Assembly (NCBI GenBank): GCA_017458745.1 | Contig: JAFTAB010000082.1 | Span: forward strand, 1 to 42,235 | DNA: 42,235 bases | Origin: Schwartzia sp. (in: firmicutes) | Lineage (GTDB): Bacteria > Bacillota > Negativicutes > Selenomonadales > Selenomonadaceae | Direction of reading: 5' to 3' | Part shown: positions 1 to 5,531 of the stretch, one piece after another | How the letters are laid out: every line of letters starts with the position of its first letter | Position numbering within the stretch: the first letter of the stretch is position 1 | The notes under the pieces: generated by a model | What the model was told of the DNA's origin: nothing | Seen by the model: the letters and a program-made list of their open reading frames with translations, nothing else | The model's database searches: none | Position numbers and translations under genes: made by a program

Positions 1-216
1 CTTGAGGAAGCGATTTCAGCGATTTTGCCCATCGTGGCTGAGCTCAACGAGGCGGAGTGGACGAGCATTGCAAGCCAAGTCGGATATATGTATAAGGCAA
101 AAGCCGCCAAGGTGACGCTTGACGGCTCGGAAATGGAGAGCCTAAACAGGAGGCTCCGTTGCAATGTTCTTGGCGAATCTTTTCATAAGGTTGCTATTCA
201 TTCACAATCTGAATGA
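1..216 (+). CDS. Hypothetical protein, 5'-truncated by the window edge
   Basis: An open frame runs from the first base to a stop at 214-216. An internal TTG at 25 is the only evident start, so the gene probably begins upstream of the window. The visible part is charged and helical, with a NEAEW segment and a Lys/Ala-rich stretch. I do not recognise a family. Its 3' end overlaps the convergent minus-strand gene by 23 nt. Confidence 0.5.
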   Translation, partial: LEEAISAILPIVAELNEAEWTSIASQVGYMYKAKAAKVTLDGSEMESLNRRLRCNVLGESFHKVAIHSQSE

Positions 217-433
217 ATATGGGATTGATGCGATAATCTTTGCCCTTGTAATAGATGTTGACATAAGGCATTTGGTAAAGCGTGTTCTCGTTGTCGGGCT
301 TGAAAGGGTTCCATATGGGGGCGTCGTTTTCCCACCATTCCGAGGGTGAAAGTTTTGCTTCATCAATTAGGCAATGCGGGTCATCGTTAAGGCAGACCCA
401 GTCGCCGAGTAGGCAAGCGTATATTTTTTTCAT
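194..433 (-). CDS. Small conserved phage protein (79 aa), hypothetical
   Basis: A minus-strand gene with a very strong ribosome site (AAGGAGGTGA, 6 nt before ATG) and an extended -10 (TGCTATAAT) just upstream. The product is aromatic-rich: it opens MKKIYACLLGDWVCLNDD, has an SPSEWW segment, and ends in a tyrosine-rich YYKGKDYRINP stretch. The pattern resembles short hypothetical proteins I associate with prophages of diderm Firmicutes, but no function can be given. Its leader belongs to a regulatory cassette duplicated at 1442-1497, and it is transcribed away from the gene at 497. Confidence 0.8.
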   Translation of the reverse strand: MKKIYACLLGDWVCLNDDPHCLIDEAKLSPSEWWENDAPIWNPFKPDNENTLYQMPYVNIYYKGKDYRINPIFIQIVNE

Positions 434-491
434 GATTGTTCACCTCCTTAGGTGAACATTATAGCATACAAAGGGAACGAGTGAGAGGAGG
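434..491. promoter_or_regulatory. Divergent regulatory cassette, copy 1
   Basis: Positions 458-491 are a 34-bp sequence repeated exactly at 1464-1497. On the minus strand it gives an extended -10, TGCTATAAT (TATAAT on the complement of 458-463). On the plus strand it ends in GAGAGGAGG, the ribosome site for the gene at 497. Between the -10 and the minus-strand ATG lies the inverted repeat GTTCACC-6 nt-GGTGAAC, which contains that gene's ribosome site. The palindrome could be an operator over the start site or an RNA hairpin hiding the ribosome site. Confidence 0.65.
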
Positions 492-496
492 CGACG

Positions 497-811
497 ATGT
501 TGGAGATTGACAGCGTTGTTATTGATGCGGTGAAGTACACGGTTGAGAGGACGGATATTCCGATTATTGTTGATGGGGAGCAGTGCAGGGGGGATGTGGA
601 TTACAATTTGGCACGTATAAGGCTTTCGTCCAATATGGAGGGGGCAGGGCGCGAGCCGCAGACTTTGATGCACGAGATTGTACACGCGATGATGTACGAG
701 CGCGATATTGAGGAGTGCAATAATGAGCGCGTCGTCAACTCTATTGCTAGTGGGGTTATAAATCTTATATGCAATAATCCTGAGCTTGTTAAGTTTATTT
801 CTACGAGATAA
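497..811 (+). CDS. Short zincin-like metallopeptidase (ImmA/IrrE-like)
   Basis: A 104-aa product carrying HEIVHAM at residues 59-65. This is the HExxH zinc site of gluzincin-type peptidases as found in ImmA/IrrE proteins. ImmA-type proteases cleave phage repressors to switch on phage or ICE genes. Short HExxH proteins of this size are common in phage early regions. There is no HTH domain. An acidic segment after HExxH (ERDIEECNNERVVN) could supply the third ligand. The start is the ATG 5 nt after GAGGAGGCGAC. The family call rests on the motif; the target is unknown. Confidence 0.65.
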   Translation: MLEIDSVVIDAVKYTVERTDIPIIVDGEQCRGDVDYNLARIRLSSNMEGAGREPQTLMHEIVHAMMYERDIEECNNERVVNSIASGVINLICNNPELVKFISTR

Positions 812-835
812 AAAAACAGGACGCAGTGCGCGTCC
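811..835 (-). terminator. Rho-independent terminator for the 850-984 minus-strand gene
   Basis: The stem GGACGC/GCGTCC (819-824 and 830-835) is followed, reading on the minus strand, by a run of T residues (complement of the A run at 809-816). It overlaps the stop codon of the plus-strand gene. Confidence 0.7.
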
Positions 836-849
836 CGCTCGGATAATAA

Positions 850-984
850 TTATTTGTTTTTCTTGGATGGACTTTGTGAGAGGGCACTTCCAGCGGCGGT
901 CTTTGAGGCTTTGCTGGTTCGCTTGTCGCGCAGGACTTTTGAGGCGGCTTTTGCGGCCGCGGCGGATGTTACTTTGTTAGCCAT
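850..984 (-). CDS. 44-aa basic Ser/Ala/Lys-rich small protein
   Basis: A minus-strand gene reading MANKVTSAAAAKAASKVLRD at its start, then RTSKASKTAAGSALSQ and a basic tail. The ribosome site AAAGGAGATGAG precedes the ATG at 984-982, and a terminator lies just past the stop. I recognise a widespread small-protein pattern (SKxLRDxxTSKxxKxAAGSALSQ) found on plasmids, phages and chromosomes, to which I can assign no function. Its own ribosome site and terminator make it a stand-alone transcription unit, possibly expressed in the lysogen. Confidence 0.8.
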   Translation of the reverse strand: MANKVTSAAAAKAASKVLRDKRTSKASKTAAGSALSQSPSKKNK

Positions 985-1105
985 AGGCTCATCTCCTTTC
1001 TATTAAAGTTCTGCTTGTATTTTATCACAGGAATAGATGGAAAAACAAGCGTTTTACACAATATGTAGTGGCAAGGCGAAAAATTTGAGAGGAGGCGACT
1101 ATGCG

Positions 1106-1258
1106 ATGAAAATCATCATCGAGGGCGAGCCGAAAGAAATAGCCGCGCTGCTGGGAACAGAGCGGCAATCTGAAGAAAGTGAAACGGAAAAAGCAAAGGA
1201 AAGTTTTGAAAAGAAATTTATTGAGATGATGGAGAGTCGCAAAGCAGCTTACTCATGA
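1106..1258 (+). CDS. Hypothetical 50-aa protein
   Basis: It starts at ATG 1106, preceded by GAGAGGAGGCGAC, a ribosome-site context nearly identical to that of the gene at 497. An earlier in-frame ATG at 1037 has no ribosome site. The ATG at 1101 is closed by TGA after two codons. The product is MKIIIEGEPKEIAALLGTER followed by a Glu/Lys-rich helix. The opening resembles small phage proteins of unknown role. Its 3' end overlaps the convergent gene at 1218. Confidence 0.65.
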   Translation: MKIIIEGEPKEIAALLGTERQSEESETEKAKESFEKKFIEMMESRKAAYS

Positions 1259-1439
1259 CATCGAATAGGTATTCTCGATTGTAGGTGTTCATGACAATAA
1301 CTGCTGTGCTTAGAAAATCCCAGTTGGTAGCTTTTTCGCCAGCAAGCTCACGAACTTCTTTAATGAAATTTTCTTTCAATTTTTTGTCAGCTTTTGCGTC
1401 AGCGTCAAGAAAAATTTGACGTAATTCTTCTTTGGTCAT
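1218..1439 (-). CDS. Hypothetical 73-aa helical protein
   Basis: A minus-strand gene with the strong ribosome site AAAGGAGGTGA, 6 nt from ATG. The N-terminal half is Lys/Asp/Glu-rich and probably helical. The C-terminal half has a hydrophobic FLSTAVIVMNTY segment. It is not recognisable as a known family and not similar to the minus-strand gene at 194, although both sit downstream of the same duplicated promoter cassette. Confidence 0.75.
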   Translation of the reverse strand: MTKEELRQIFLDADAKADKKLKENFIKEVRELAGEKATNWDFLSTAVIVMNTYNREYLFDVMSKLLCDSPSSQ

Positions 1440-1497
1440 TTTGGTTCACCTCCTTTCGAGGTGATTATAGCATACAAAGGGAACGAGTGAGAGGAGG
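1440..1497. promoter_or_regulatory. Divergent regulatory cassette, copy 2
   Basis: Positions 1464-1497 are identical to 458-491. On the minus strand TGCTATAAT serves the gene ending at 1218. On the plus strand the copy supplies GAGAGGAGG ahead of the gene at 1505. Between the -10 and the minus-strand ATG is the inverted repeat TCACCTC-5 nt-GAGGTGA (1445-1463), which again includes the ribosome site. The spacer and loop differ from copy 1 while the palindromic design is kept. Confidence 0.65.
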
Positions 1498-1504
1498 AAA
1501 GGTC

Positions 1505-1807
1505 ATGTATGTGTCAGCGTCAAAGTTTGCAAAGATTGTCGGGCTGTCTTACCCGGTCATTCTTGAGATGTGCAACTCGAATGTGATGCCGCATATCCAG
1601 TGCGGCGCGACTGGCAGGAAAAGGGTGATTGATGTCGAGGAAGGCAAAAAGGCTTTAAGCGAGATCGCGCATAGCCCGGCGAACAAGAAGAGAACGAAGC
1701 GATACCATGAGCCGCATGTTGACTTGATGGACGGGCTGGCGGAGCTGCGAAAGCAGATTGATGAGAGGGCGGCGCAGGACGCCATTCAGGCGGCATCAGA
1801 GAGCTAG
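1505..1807 (+). CDS. Probable DNA-binding protein (MerR/excisionase-like wHTH)
   Basis: A 100-aa product starting at ATG 1505, after GAGAGGAGG and 7 nt of spacing. Residues 1-50 read as a winged helix: VSASKFAKIVGLSYPVILEM (helix-turn-helix) followed by a GRKRVIDVEEGKKAL wing and helix. This order is typical of excisionase or MerR-like modules. The basic KKRTKR segment and C-terminal helix could help oligomerisation. It may act as an early regulator or recombination directionality factor. The fold call is from pattern only. Confidence 0.6.
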   Translation: MYVSASKFAKIVGLSYPVILEMCNSNVMPHIQCGATGRKRVIDVEEGKKALSEIAHSPANKKRTKRYHEPHVDLMDGLAELRKQIDERAAQDAIQAASES

Positions 1808-1833
1808 GCAATAGTAAGGAGGAGAGGGAAAAA

Positions 1834-2055
1834 GTGAAGATTATCATGATGAAGCGTTATGACGACGAGAGCCGGACGACAAACGACCGGGTGACGATAA
1901 TGGTCACGCAGAGCAAAGGAAGGCATATCGTCACAGCGCAGGGAGCCGGTGATGAATGCCCTATGATGGCATCGGCGAAAGACGAGGCAGAGGCGATGGG
2001 GATGCTGGAATGGTCAAGGGGCTTGCTTGAGCTCGGCGGGTTCGAGGAATCATGA
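1834..2055 (+). CDS. Hypothetical 73-aa protein
   Basis: It begins at GTG 1834, preceded by AAGGAGGAG. The product has alternating beta-type stretches (RVTIMVTQSK, RHIVTAQG) and an acidic C-terminal helix (AKDEAEAMGMLEW). It overlaps the next gene's ATG by 4 nt, showing it belongs to the rightward early operon. No family recognised. Confidence 0.65.
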   Translation: MKIIMMKRYDDESRTTNDRVTIMVTQSKGRHIVTAQGAGDECPMMASAKDEAEAMGMLEWSRGLLELGGFEES

Positions 2056-2264
2056 GCAGGGTTTGCCCGATATGCGGTAAATCGTTCGAGCCTAGCTATC
2101 ACAGGCGTAAGTATTGCTCTCATGAGTGCCTCATAGCCGCAAGAAGGCTGCCGAGTAGCTCGTACTTTGTTGACGAGATAAAGGCGAAGGCGACCGAGCC
2201 GGAGAAAAGCGAGACGCTGGTGAGCCATGACGGAATTATTGACGTGTGGTCGCGGGGGATTTAA
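2052..2264 (+). CDS. Zinc-ribbon small protein A
   Basis: A 70-aa protein with CPICGKSF near the N-terminus and YCSHEC about 15 residues later, giving a CxxC...CxxxC zinc-binding site. A Lys/Glu-rich tail follows. It is coupled to the upstream gene by ATGA overlap. Such FYVE/DUF2116-like short zinc ribbons often occur in phage early regions as putative nucleic-acid-binding or host-takeover proteins. It is similar in motif and layout to the next gene. Confidence 0.7.
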   Translation: MSRVCPICGKSFEPSYHRRKYCSHECLIAARRLPSSSYFVDEIKAKATEPEKSETLVSHDGIIDVWSRGI

Positions 2265-2268
2265 TGAT

Positions 2269-2442
2269 ATGGATTACCATCGCTATGAATACAAGTGCCC
2301 CGTATGCGGGAAAAGTTTCAAAGGCAGGGTCAATCAAATTTACTGCTCGAAAGAATGCCGCTACGAGGCGGTGAAGAATCCAAGGGTTTTGATGGGGGAG
2401 ATTAAGCATGACAAAGGAAAAACGCGAGATACGATTTCATAA
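2269..2442 (+). CDS. Zinc-ribbon small protein B (paralogue of A)
   Basis: A 57-aa product from ATG 2269, with GGGGGA about 10 nt upstream. CPVCGKSF and YCSKECR repeat the CxxC...CxxxC layout of the neighbour, and the segment after it (VLMGEIKH) parallels FVDEIKA in protein A. A local tandem duplication is inferred. Its 3' end overlaps the next gene by 35 nt. Confidence 0.65.
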   Translation: MDYHRYEYKCPVCGKSFKGRVNQIYCSKECRYEAVKNPRVLMGEIKHDKGKTRDTIS

Positions 2443-2581
2443 GCGGCTGGGGATAAGGGAAATTCGCATTGCGAGGAAAGTGGACGAGTTCCTAGATGAT
2501 GCTCGGTATCATTTTGAATGCGGACTTTACACTGTCACCTGCGTGTTGCTTGCTTTGCTCTGCATCGGAGCCGGACGATGA
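2408..2581 (+). CDS. Small membrane protein, 57 aa
   Basis: Begins ATG 2408. The first 35 residues are strongly basic (MTKEKREIRFHKRLGIREIR) and are followed by a hydrophobic segment around residues 40-55 (YTVTCVLLALLCIGAG). This suggests a single C-terminal transmembrane helix with a cytosolic basic domain. It ends in an ATGA overlap with the next small membrane gene. Function unknown. Confidence 0.5.
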   Translation: MTKEKREIRFHKRLGIREIRIARKVDEFLDDARYHFECGLYTVTCVLLALLCIGAGR

Positions 2582-2697
2582 GAGATTTGGATAACTGGCT
2601 GGAGGAGACCTGTATATTTTCCGTCTTGGGAGGGGTGCTCGGGTTTATTTTCAGCTATGTGGTTGGATTCCTCGCGATGGCGATGGACTGGAGGTGA
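2578..2697 (+). CDS. Small membrane protein, 39 aa
   Basis: ATG 2578 overlaps the preceding stop (ATGA). The product begins MRDLDNWLEETCIFSVLGG and continues as one hydrophobic span, VLGFIFSYVVGFLAM, ending in MDWR. It stops at 2697, overlapping the GTG at 2694. Translational coupling on both sides supports it as a real gene despite its size. Function unknown. Confidence 0.5.
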   Translation: MRDLDNWLEETCIFSVLGGVLGFIFSYVVGFLAMAMDWR

Positions 2698-2951
2698 AAA
2701 AGACGAGGATGACAAAGAAGATGATGACGCGCAGGGACGCGATTACGGGGCAGAGGGCTCTAAGGGTAATACTCATAGAGCAATTTGGATATTCCGAGGA
2801 TGACGGGGCTGTGATGGCCCTCGACCGAGGAATATGGGAAATGCGCCGTGCCGGAGACCTCGACCGAAAGATGTCGATGAGGGCAAGGCAGGAAAAGAAA
2901 AGGCAAAAGAAAAACACCGCTGACGATGCGAACGTCAGCGGCGCAAATTGA
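2694..2951 (+). CDS. Hypothetical 85-aa basic protein
   Basis: Starts at GTG 2694, overlapping the upstream TGA. ATG 2709 is an alternative start. The product is rich in Arg, Lys and Met, with ITGQRALRVILIEQFGYSED followed by helical basic segments and an RQEKKRQKK cluster, possibly nucleic-acid binding. It is the last gene of the early small-gene cluster and is followed by two hairpins. Confidence 0.55.
   Translation: MKKTRMTKKMMTRRDAITGQRALRVILIEQFGYSEDDGAVMALDRGIWEMRRAGDLDRKMSMRARQEKKRQKKNTADDANVSGAN
2917..2941 (-). terminator. Hairpin with minus-strand T run
   Basis: A perfect 9-bp stem CCGCTGACG/CGTCAGCGG with a 7-nt loop lies inside the 3' end of the 2694 gene. The T run is on the minus strand (complement of AAAGAAAAACA), so it would terminate leftward transcription. 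No leftward gene lies nearby, so the role is unclear. Confidence 0.4.
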
Positions 2952-2972
2952 AAACACTGGTAAGAGTTTTCT

Positions 2973-3010
2973 GCACGGGGGGCAAAATATACCCGCCGTG
3001 CCTCTATTTT
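2973..3010 (+). terminator. Candidate terminator/attenuator before the 3029 gene
   Basis: The stem GCACGG-GGG / CCC-CCGTGC (2973-2982 with 2992-3001, one G-G mismatch) has an AT-rich loop and is followed by CTCTATTTTA. It lies just ahead of the next ribosome site (GAGGTGAG), as do several later terminators in this prophage. Confidence 0.45.
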
Positions 3011-3028
3011 ACAACAGAGGTGAGTTTT

Positions 3029-3370
3029 ATGTCAATGGTTTCTCAATTATACAAGTATTATCAGGAGCATCCCGAATCCGATAATAAGACTGTCGGTCGT
3101 GATTTGGATTGGGAGGACTGGCAGGTGAAGCAGCAGAAGTGCAAGCTGAAGACGCGGGGCTTCATCACAGTTAATGATGACGGCACTGTCGCCATTGCTA
3201 GGCCTATGGCTCTTGAGGATGTCGAGCCTGTCACCCGCAAGTACAAGCTGGAGATATATCGAGGGCTTATCGCGGAGATGAGGGAGAGGCTTGAAAGCGA
3301 GAACACCACGAACAAGGAAGCGATAGAAATTTGTCGCGAGATAAGAATAATGATGAAGGAAATTTTTTAA
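3029..3370 (+). CDS. Hypothetical 113-aa protein, possible winged-helix
   Basis: Starts at ATG 3029, preceded by GAGGTGAG. Residues 1-60 (QLYKYYQEHPESDNKTVGRD, then KQQKCKLKTRGFITVNDDG) resemble a short HTH with a wing. The remainder is a long charged helix, REIRIMMKEIF at the end. It is the first gene of the replication block. Function not assigned. Confidence 0.6.
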   Translation: MSMVSQLYKYYQEHPESDNKTVGRDLDWEDWQVKQQKCKLKTRGFITVNDDGTVAIARPMALEDVEPVTRKYKLEIYRGLIAEMRERLESENTTNKEAIEICREIRIMMKEIF

Positions 3371-3383
3371 GGGAGGAATTATT

Positions 3384-3809
3384 TTGAGTTCTTTGGACAT
3401 CAACATCAATTTTAATGTGCGCGGCCTTGAGCCTGTTATCGCGTCAATGGAGAGGCTGACGCGCGTCATGGAGACATTCACCGCTCCGCTGGAGATTGAC
3501 GCGGCGAGACCTGTCGAGGTACTGCCCGCGCCCGCGCCTGAGAAGAAGGAGCCGAAAAAGAAAGCGGAGCCGAAGGCTGATAAGCCAAAGCCGGAGGACA
3601 AGCCGAAGCAGGAAAAGCCCGCCGAAAATGGCGAGAGCTTGACCGAGGAGGAGCAGCTCGCGATAAGGGGCAAGGCGAGGGACTTCATGCAGCAGGGCGA
3701 TGAGAACAAGGCCGCAGTGAGGGACTGGCTGAAGGCGAACAGCATTGAGCGCGTGACGCTGATGCCGAGGTCGCTGCTGCCGGAGTTTGACAAGCTGATA
3801 GGGGCGTGA
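3384..3809 (+). CDS. Hypothetical 141-aa protein with Lys/Pro/Glu linker
   Basis: Starts at TTG 3384, after GGGAGGAATT. Residues 1-40 form a helical head. Residues 48-80 are a low-complexity Pro/Lys/Glu linker (PAPEKKEPKKKAEPKADKPK). Residues 85-141 form a second helical domain with EEEQLAIRGKARDFMQQG and a C-terminal LPEFDKLIG. The last part resembles helical domains of phage proteins encoded next to DUF2800/DUF2815 genes. It may bind a partner in replication, but this is only inferred from position. Confidence 0.65.
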   Translation: MSSLDININFNVRGLEPVIASMERLTRVMETFTAPLEIDAARPVEVLPAPAPEKKEPKKKAEPKADKPKPEDKPKQEKPAENGESLTEEEQLAIRGKARDFMQQGDENKAAVRDWLKANSIERVTLMPRSLLPEFDKLIGA

Positions 3810-4954
3810 TGGGATTGGCCGAAAAACATGCGATGCTCTCGGCGAGCGCGTCACACCGATGGATGCAATGCACCCCGTCGGCGATGCTGGAGTCCAGGCT
3901 GCCGGAGCAGACCTCCTCATTCGCGGAGGAAGGAACGGAAGCGCACGGCATGGCGGAGTCGCGCCTGGATTATTATCTGAGGCATGGCAAGATGATGAAA
4001 AGATATAAGAAATGCGAGGACGAGAATGCCGAGATGTGGGAGACTGTCGGCGAGTACGTTGATATTTGCATAGAAAAAATCAACAAGGCCCGCGCGTCAT
4101 GCAAGGACGCCACTATAAATATCGAGCAGCGTCTTGATTTCTCGCCATGGGTTCCTGAAGGATTCGGCACAGGCGATTGCGTGATTATAGCTGACGACAT
4201 GCTTGAGGTTATTGACCTTAAATATGGCAAGGGCGTCGAGGTCTCTGCTCACGGCAATACTCAGATGATGCTGTATGCCCTGGGCGCGCTCAATGAGTTC
4301 GGGATTCTTTACAGCTTCAGCAAAATTCAGATGACTATCGTCCAGCCTCGCATCAATAATATTTCCTCGGAAATCATCGATGTCGATGAGCTGAAGGAGT
4401 GGGGCGAGAAGATAAAGCCCATAGCTCAGAAGGCATTCAAGGGCGAGGGCGAGAAGACGGCGGGCGAGCATTGCCGATTCTGCAAGTGCAGGGCGACGTG
4501 CAGGACTAGAGCCGAATACATGACGGAGTCGATAAAAGAGGATTTCGCGGCGAGCGACCTGACGGATGATGAGATTGCAGGCATCATACTGAAGGCGCAG
4601 GCCATTAAGAGATGGCTGGAGGACGTGGAGAGCTACGCGCTGGCGAAGGCTCTTGACGGGCAGAGCTGGCCGGGGCTGAAGCTGGTCGAGGGACGAAGCA
4701 ACAGGAAGATTACTGACATAACTGGCGCGGCAAAGGCTCTGAGCGAGGCGGGCTATGATGACATTTTCAAGCCGCAGGAGCTGAAGTCTATCACGGAGCT
4801 GGAGAAGCTCACCGGAAAGAAGAGGTTCGCGGAGATAATGAACGGCTACATCGAAAAGCCGAGGGGCAAGGCAACGCTGGTGTCCGAGAGCGACAAGAGG
4901 CCAGCAATGGAGATTGAAAGCATCAAAGATTTGTTCACAGACGATTTTGATTAA
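3806..4954 (+). CDS. DUF2800 family, PD-(D/E)XK nuclease-like protein
   Basis: A product of about 380 aa, starting at GTG 3806 or the adjacent ATG 3809, coupled to the upstream stop. GTGDCVI followed by LEVIDLKYGKG gives the D...(E/D)xK nuclease core, and the following GNTQMMLYALGAL helix is typical of the RecB-like fold. A cysteine cluster (CRFCKCRATC, about residue 220) may bind a metal or Fe-S site as in Cas4/AddB relatives. DUF2800 genes regularly sit beside DUF2815 and a phage DNA polymerase, as here. A recombination or end-processing role is inferred. Confidence 0.87.
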   Translation: MMGLAEKHAMLSASASHRWMQCTPSAMLESRLPEQTSSFAEEGTEAHGMAESRLDYYLRHGKMMKRYKKCEDENAEMWETVGEYVDICIEKINKARASCKDATINIEQRLDFSPWVPEGFGTGDCVIIADDMLEVIDLKYGKGVEVSAHGNTQMMLYALGALNEFGILYSFSKIQMTIVQPRINNISSEIIDVDELKEWGEKIKPIAQKAFKGEGEKTAGEHCRFCKCRATCRTRAEYMTESIKEDFAASDLTDDEIAGIILKAQAIKRWLEDVESYALAKALDGQSWPGLKLVEGRSNRKITDITGAAKALSEAGYDDIFKPQELKSITELEKLTGKKRFAEIMNGYIEKPRGKATLVSESDKRPAMEIESIKDLFTDDFD

Positions 4955-4969
4955 GGAGGAGTTTTATCA

Positions 4970-5521
4970 ATGGCAGCATCAGTAAAGGTTACAACGGGAA
5001 AGGTACGTCTCAGCTATCCGCACATTTTCAAGACTCATGAAGACCCATCGGGCAAGGAGCAGTTCTCCGCGTCGCTCATCATACCAAAGAGCGACAAGCG
5101 CGGCGTGCAGAAAATAAAGGACGCTATAAGCGAGATGATGAGGGACAAGGACTGCCTGTCCAAGTGGGGTGGCAAGATTCCAAAGAAGTTTTGGAATCCG
5201 CTTCAGGATGGCGACGACAAGGACGATGCGGCATACGCGGACAGCTATTATATAAACGCGAAGGCGAATCCAGATTATCCGCCGAAGGTCTTTGACAAGG
5301 ACAGGAACGAGGTAGTTGACCCCAGCGAGGTTTACGCGGGCTGCTATGTGCAGGCTGTCATCAATCTTTACGCTTTCGCGGGTCAGTCGAACAGCGGGAT
5401 AGGCGTGGGACTCGCGGGCATAAGGAAGCTGGCGGACGGGGCTCCTCTCTCCGGCTCGACAATATCCGATGATGACTGGTCCGACGATTACGATGATTAT
5501 GATGTCGATGATTTAATCTGA
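4970..5521 (+). CDS. DUF2815 family, probable ssDNA-binding protein
   Basis: A 183-aa product from ATG 4970, with AAGGAGGAG upstream. It begins with a beta-type domain (VKVTTGKVRLSYPHIFKTHE, SASLIIPKSDK) that fits an OB fold. It ends in a strongly acidic tail (DDDWSDDYDDYDVDDL), the hallmark of single-stranded DNA-binding proteins such as T7 gp2.5, where the tail recruits replisome partners. It lies directly before the DNA polymerase. Family assignment is confident; the biochemical role is inferred. Confidence 0.87.
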   Translation: MAASVKVTTGKVRLSYPHIFKTHEDPSGKEQFSASLIIPKSDKRGVQKIKDAISEMMRDKDCLSKWGGKIPKKFWNPLQDGDDKDDAAYADSYYINAKANPDYPPKVFDKDRNEVVDPSEVYAGCYVQAVINLYAFAGQSNSGIGVGLAGIRKLADGAPLSGSTISDDDWSDDYDDYDVDDLI

Positions 5522-5531
5522 GGCAATCGTA

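Noticed and set aside
3047-3829. Minus-strand open frame of 260 codons
   Set aside because: It runs opposite to three well-supported genes and is Ser/Phe/Leu-biased, typical of a shadow of GC-rich coding DNA.
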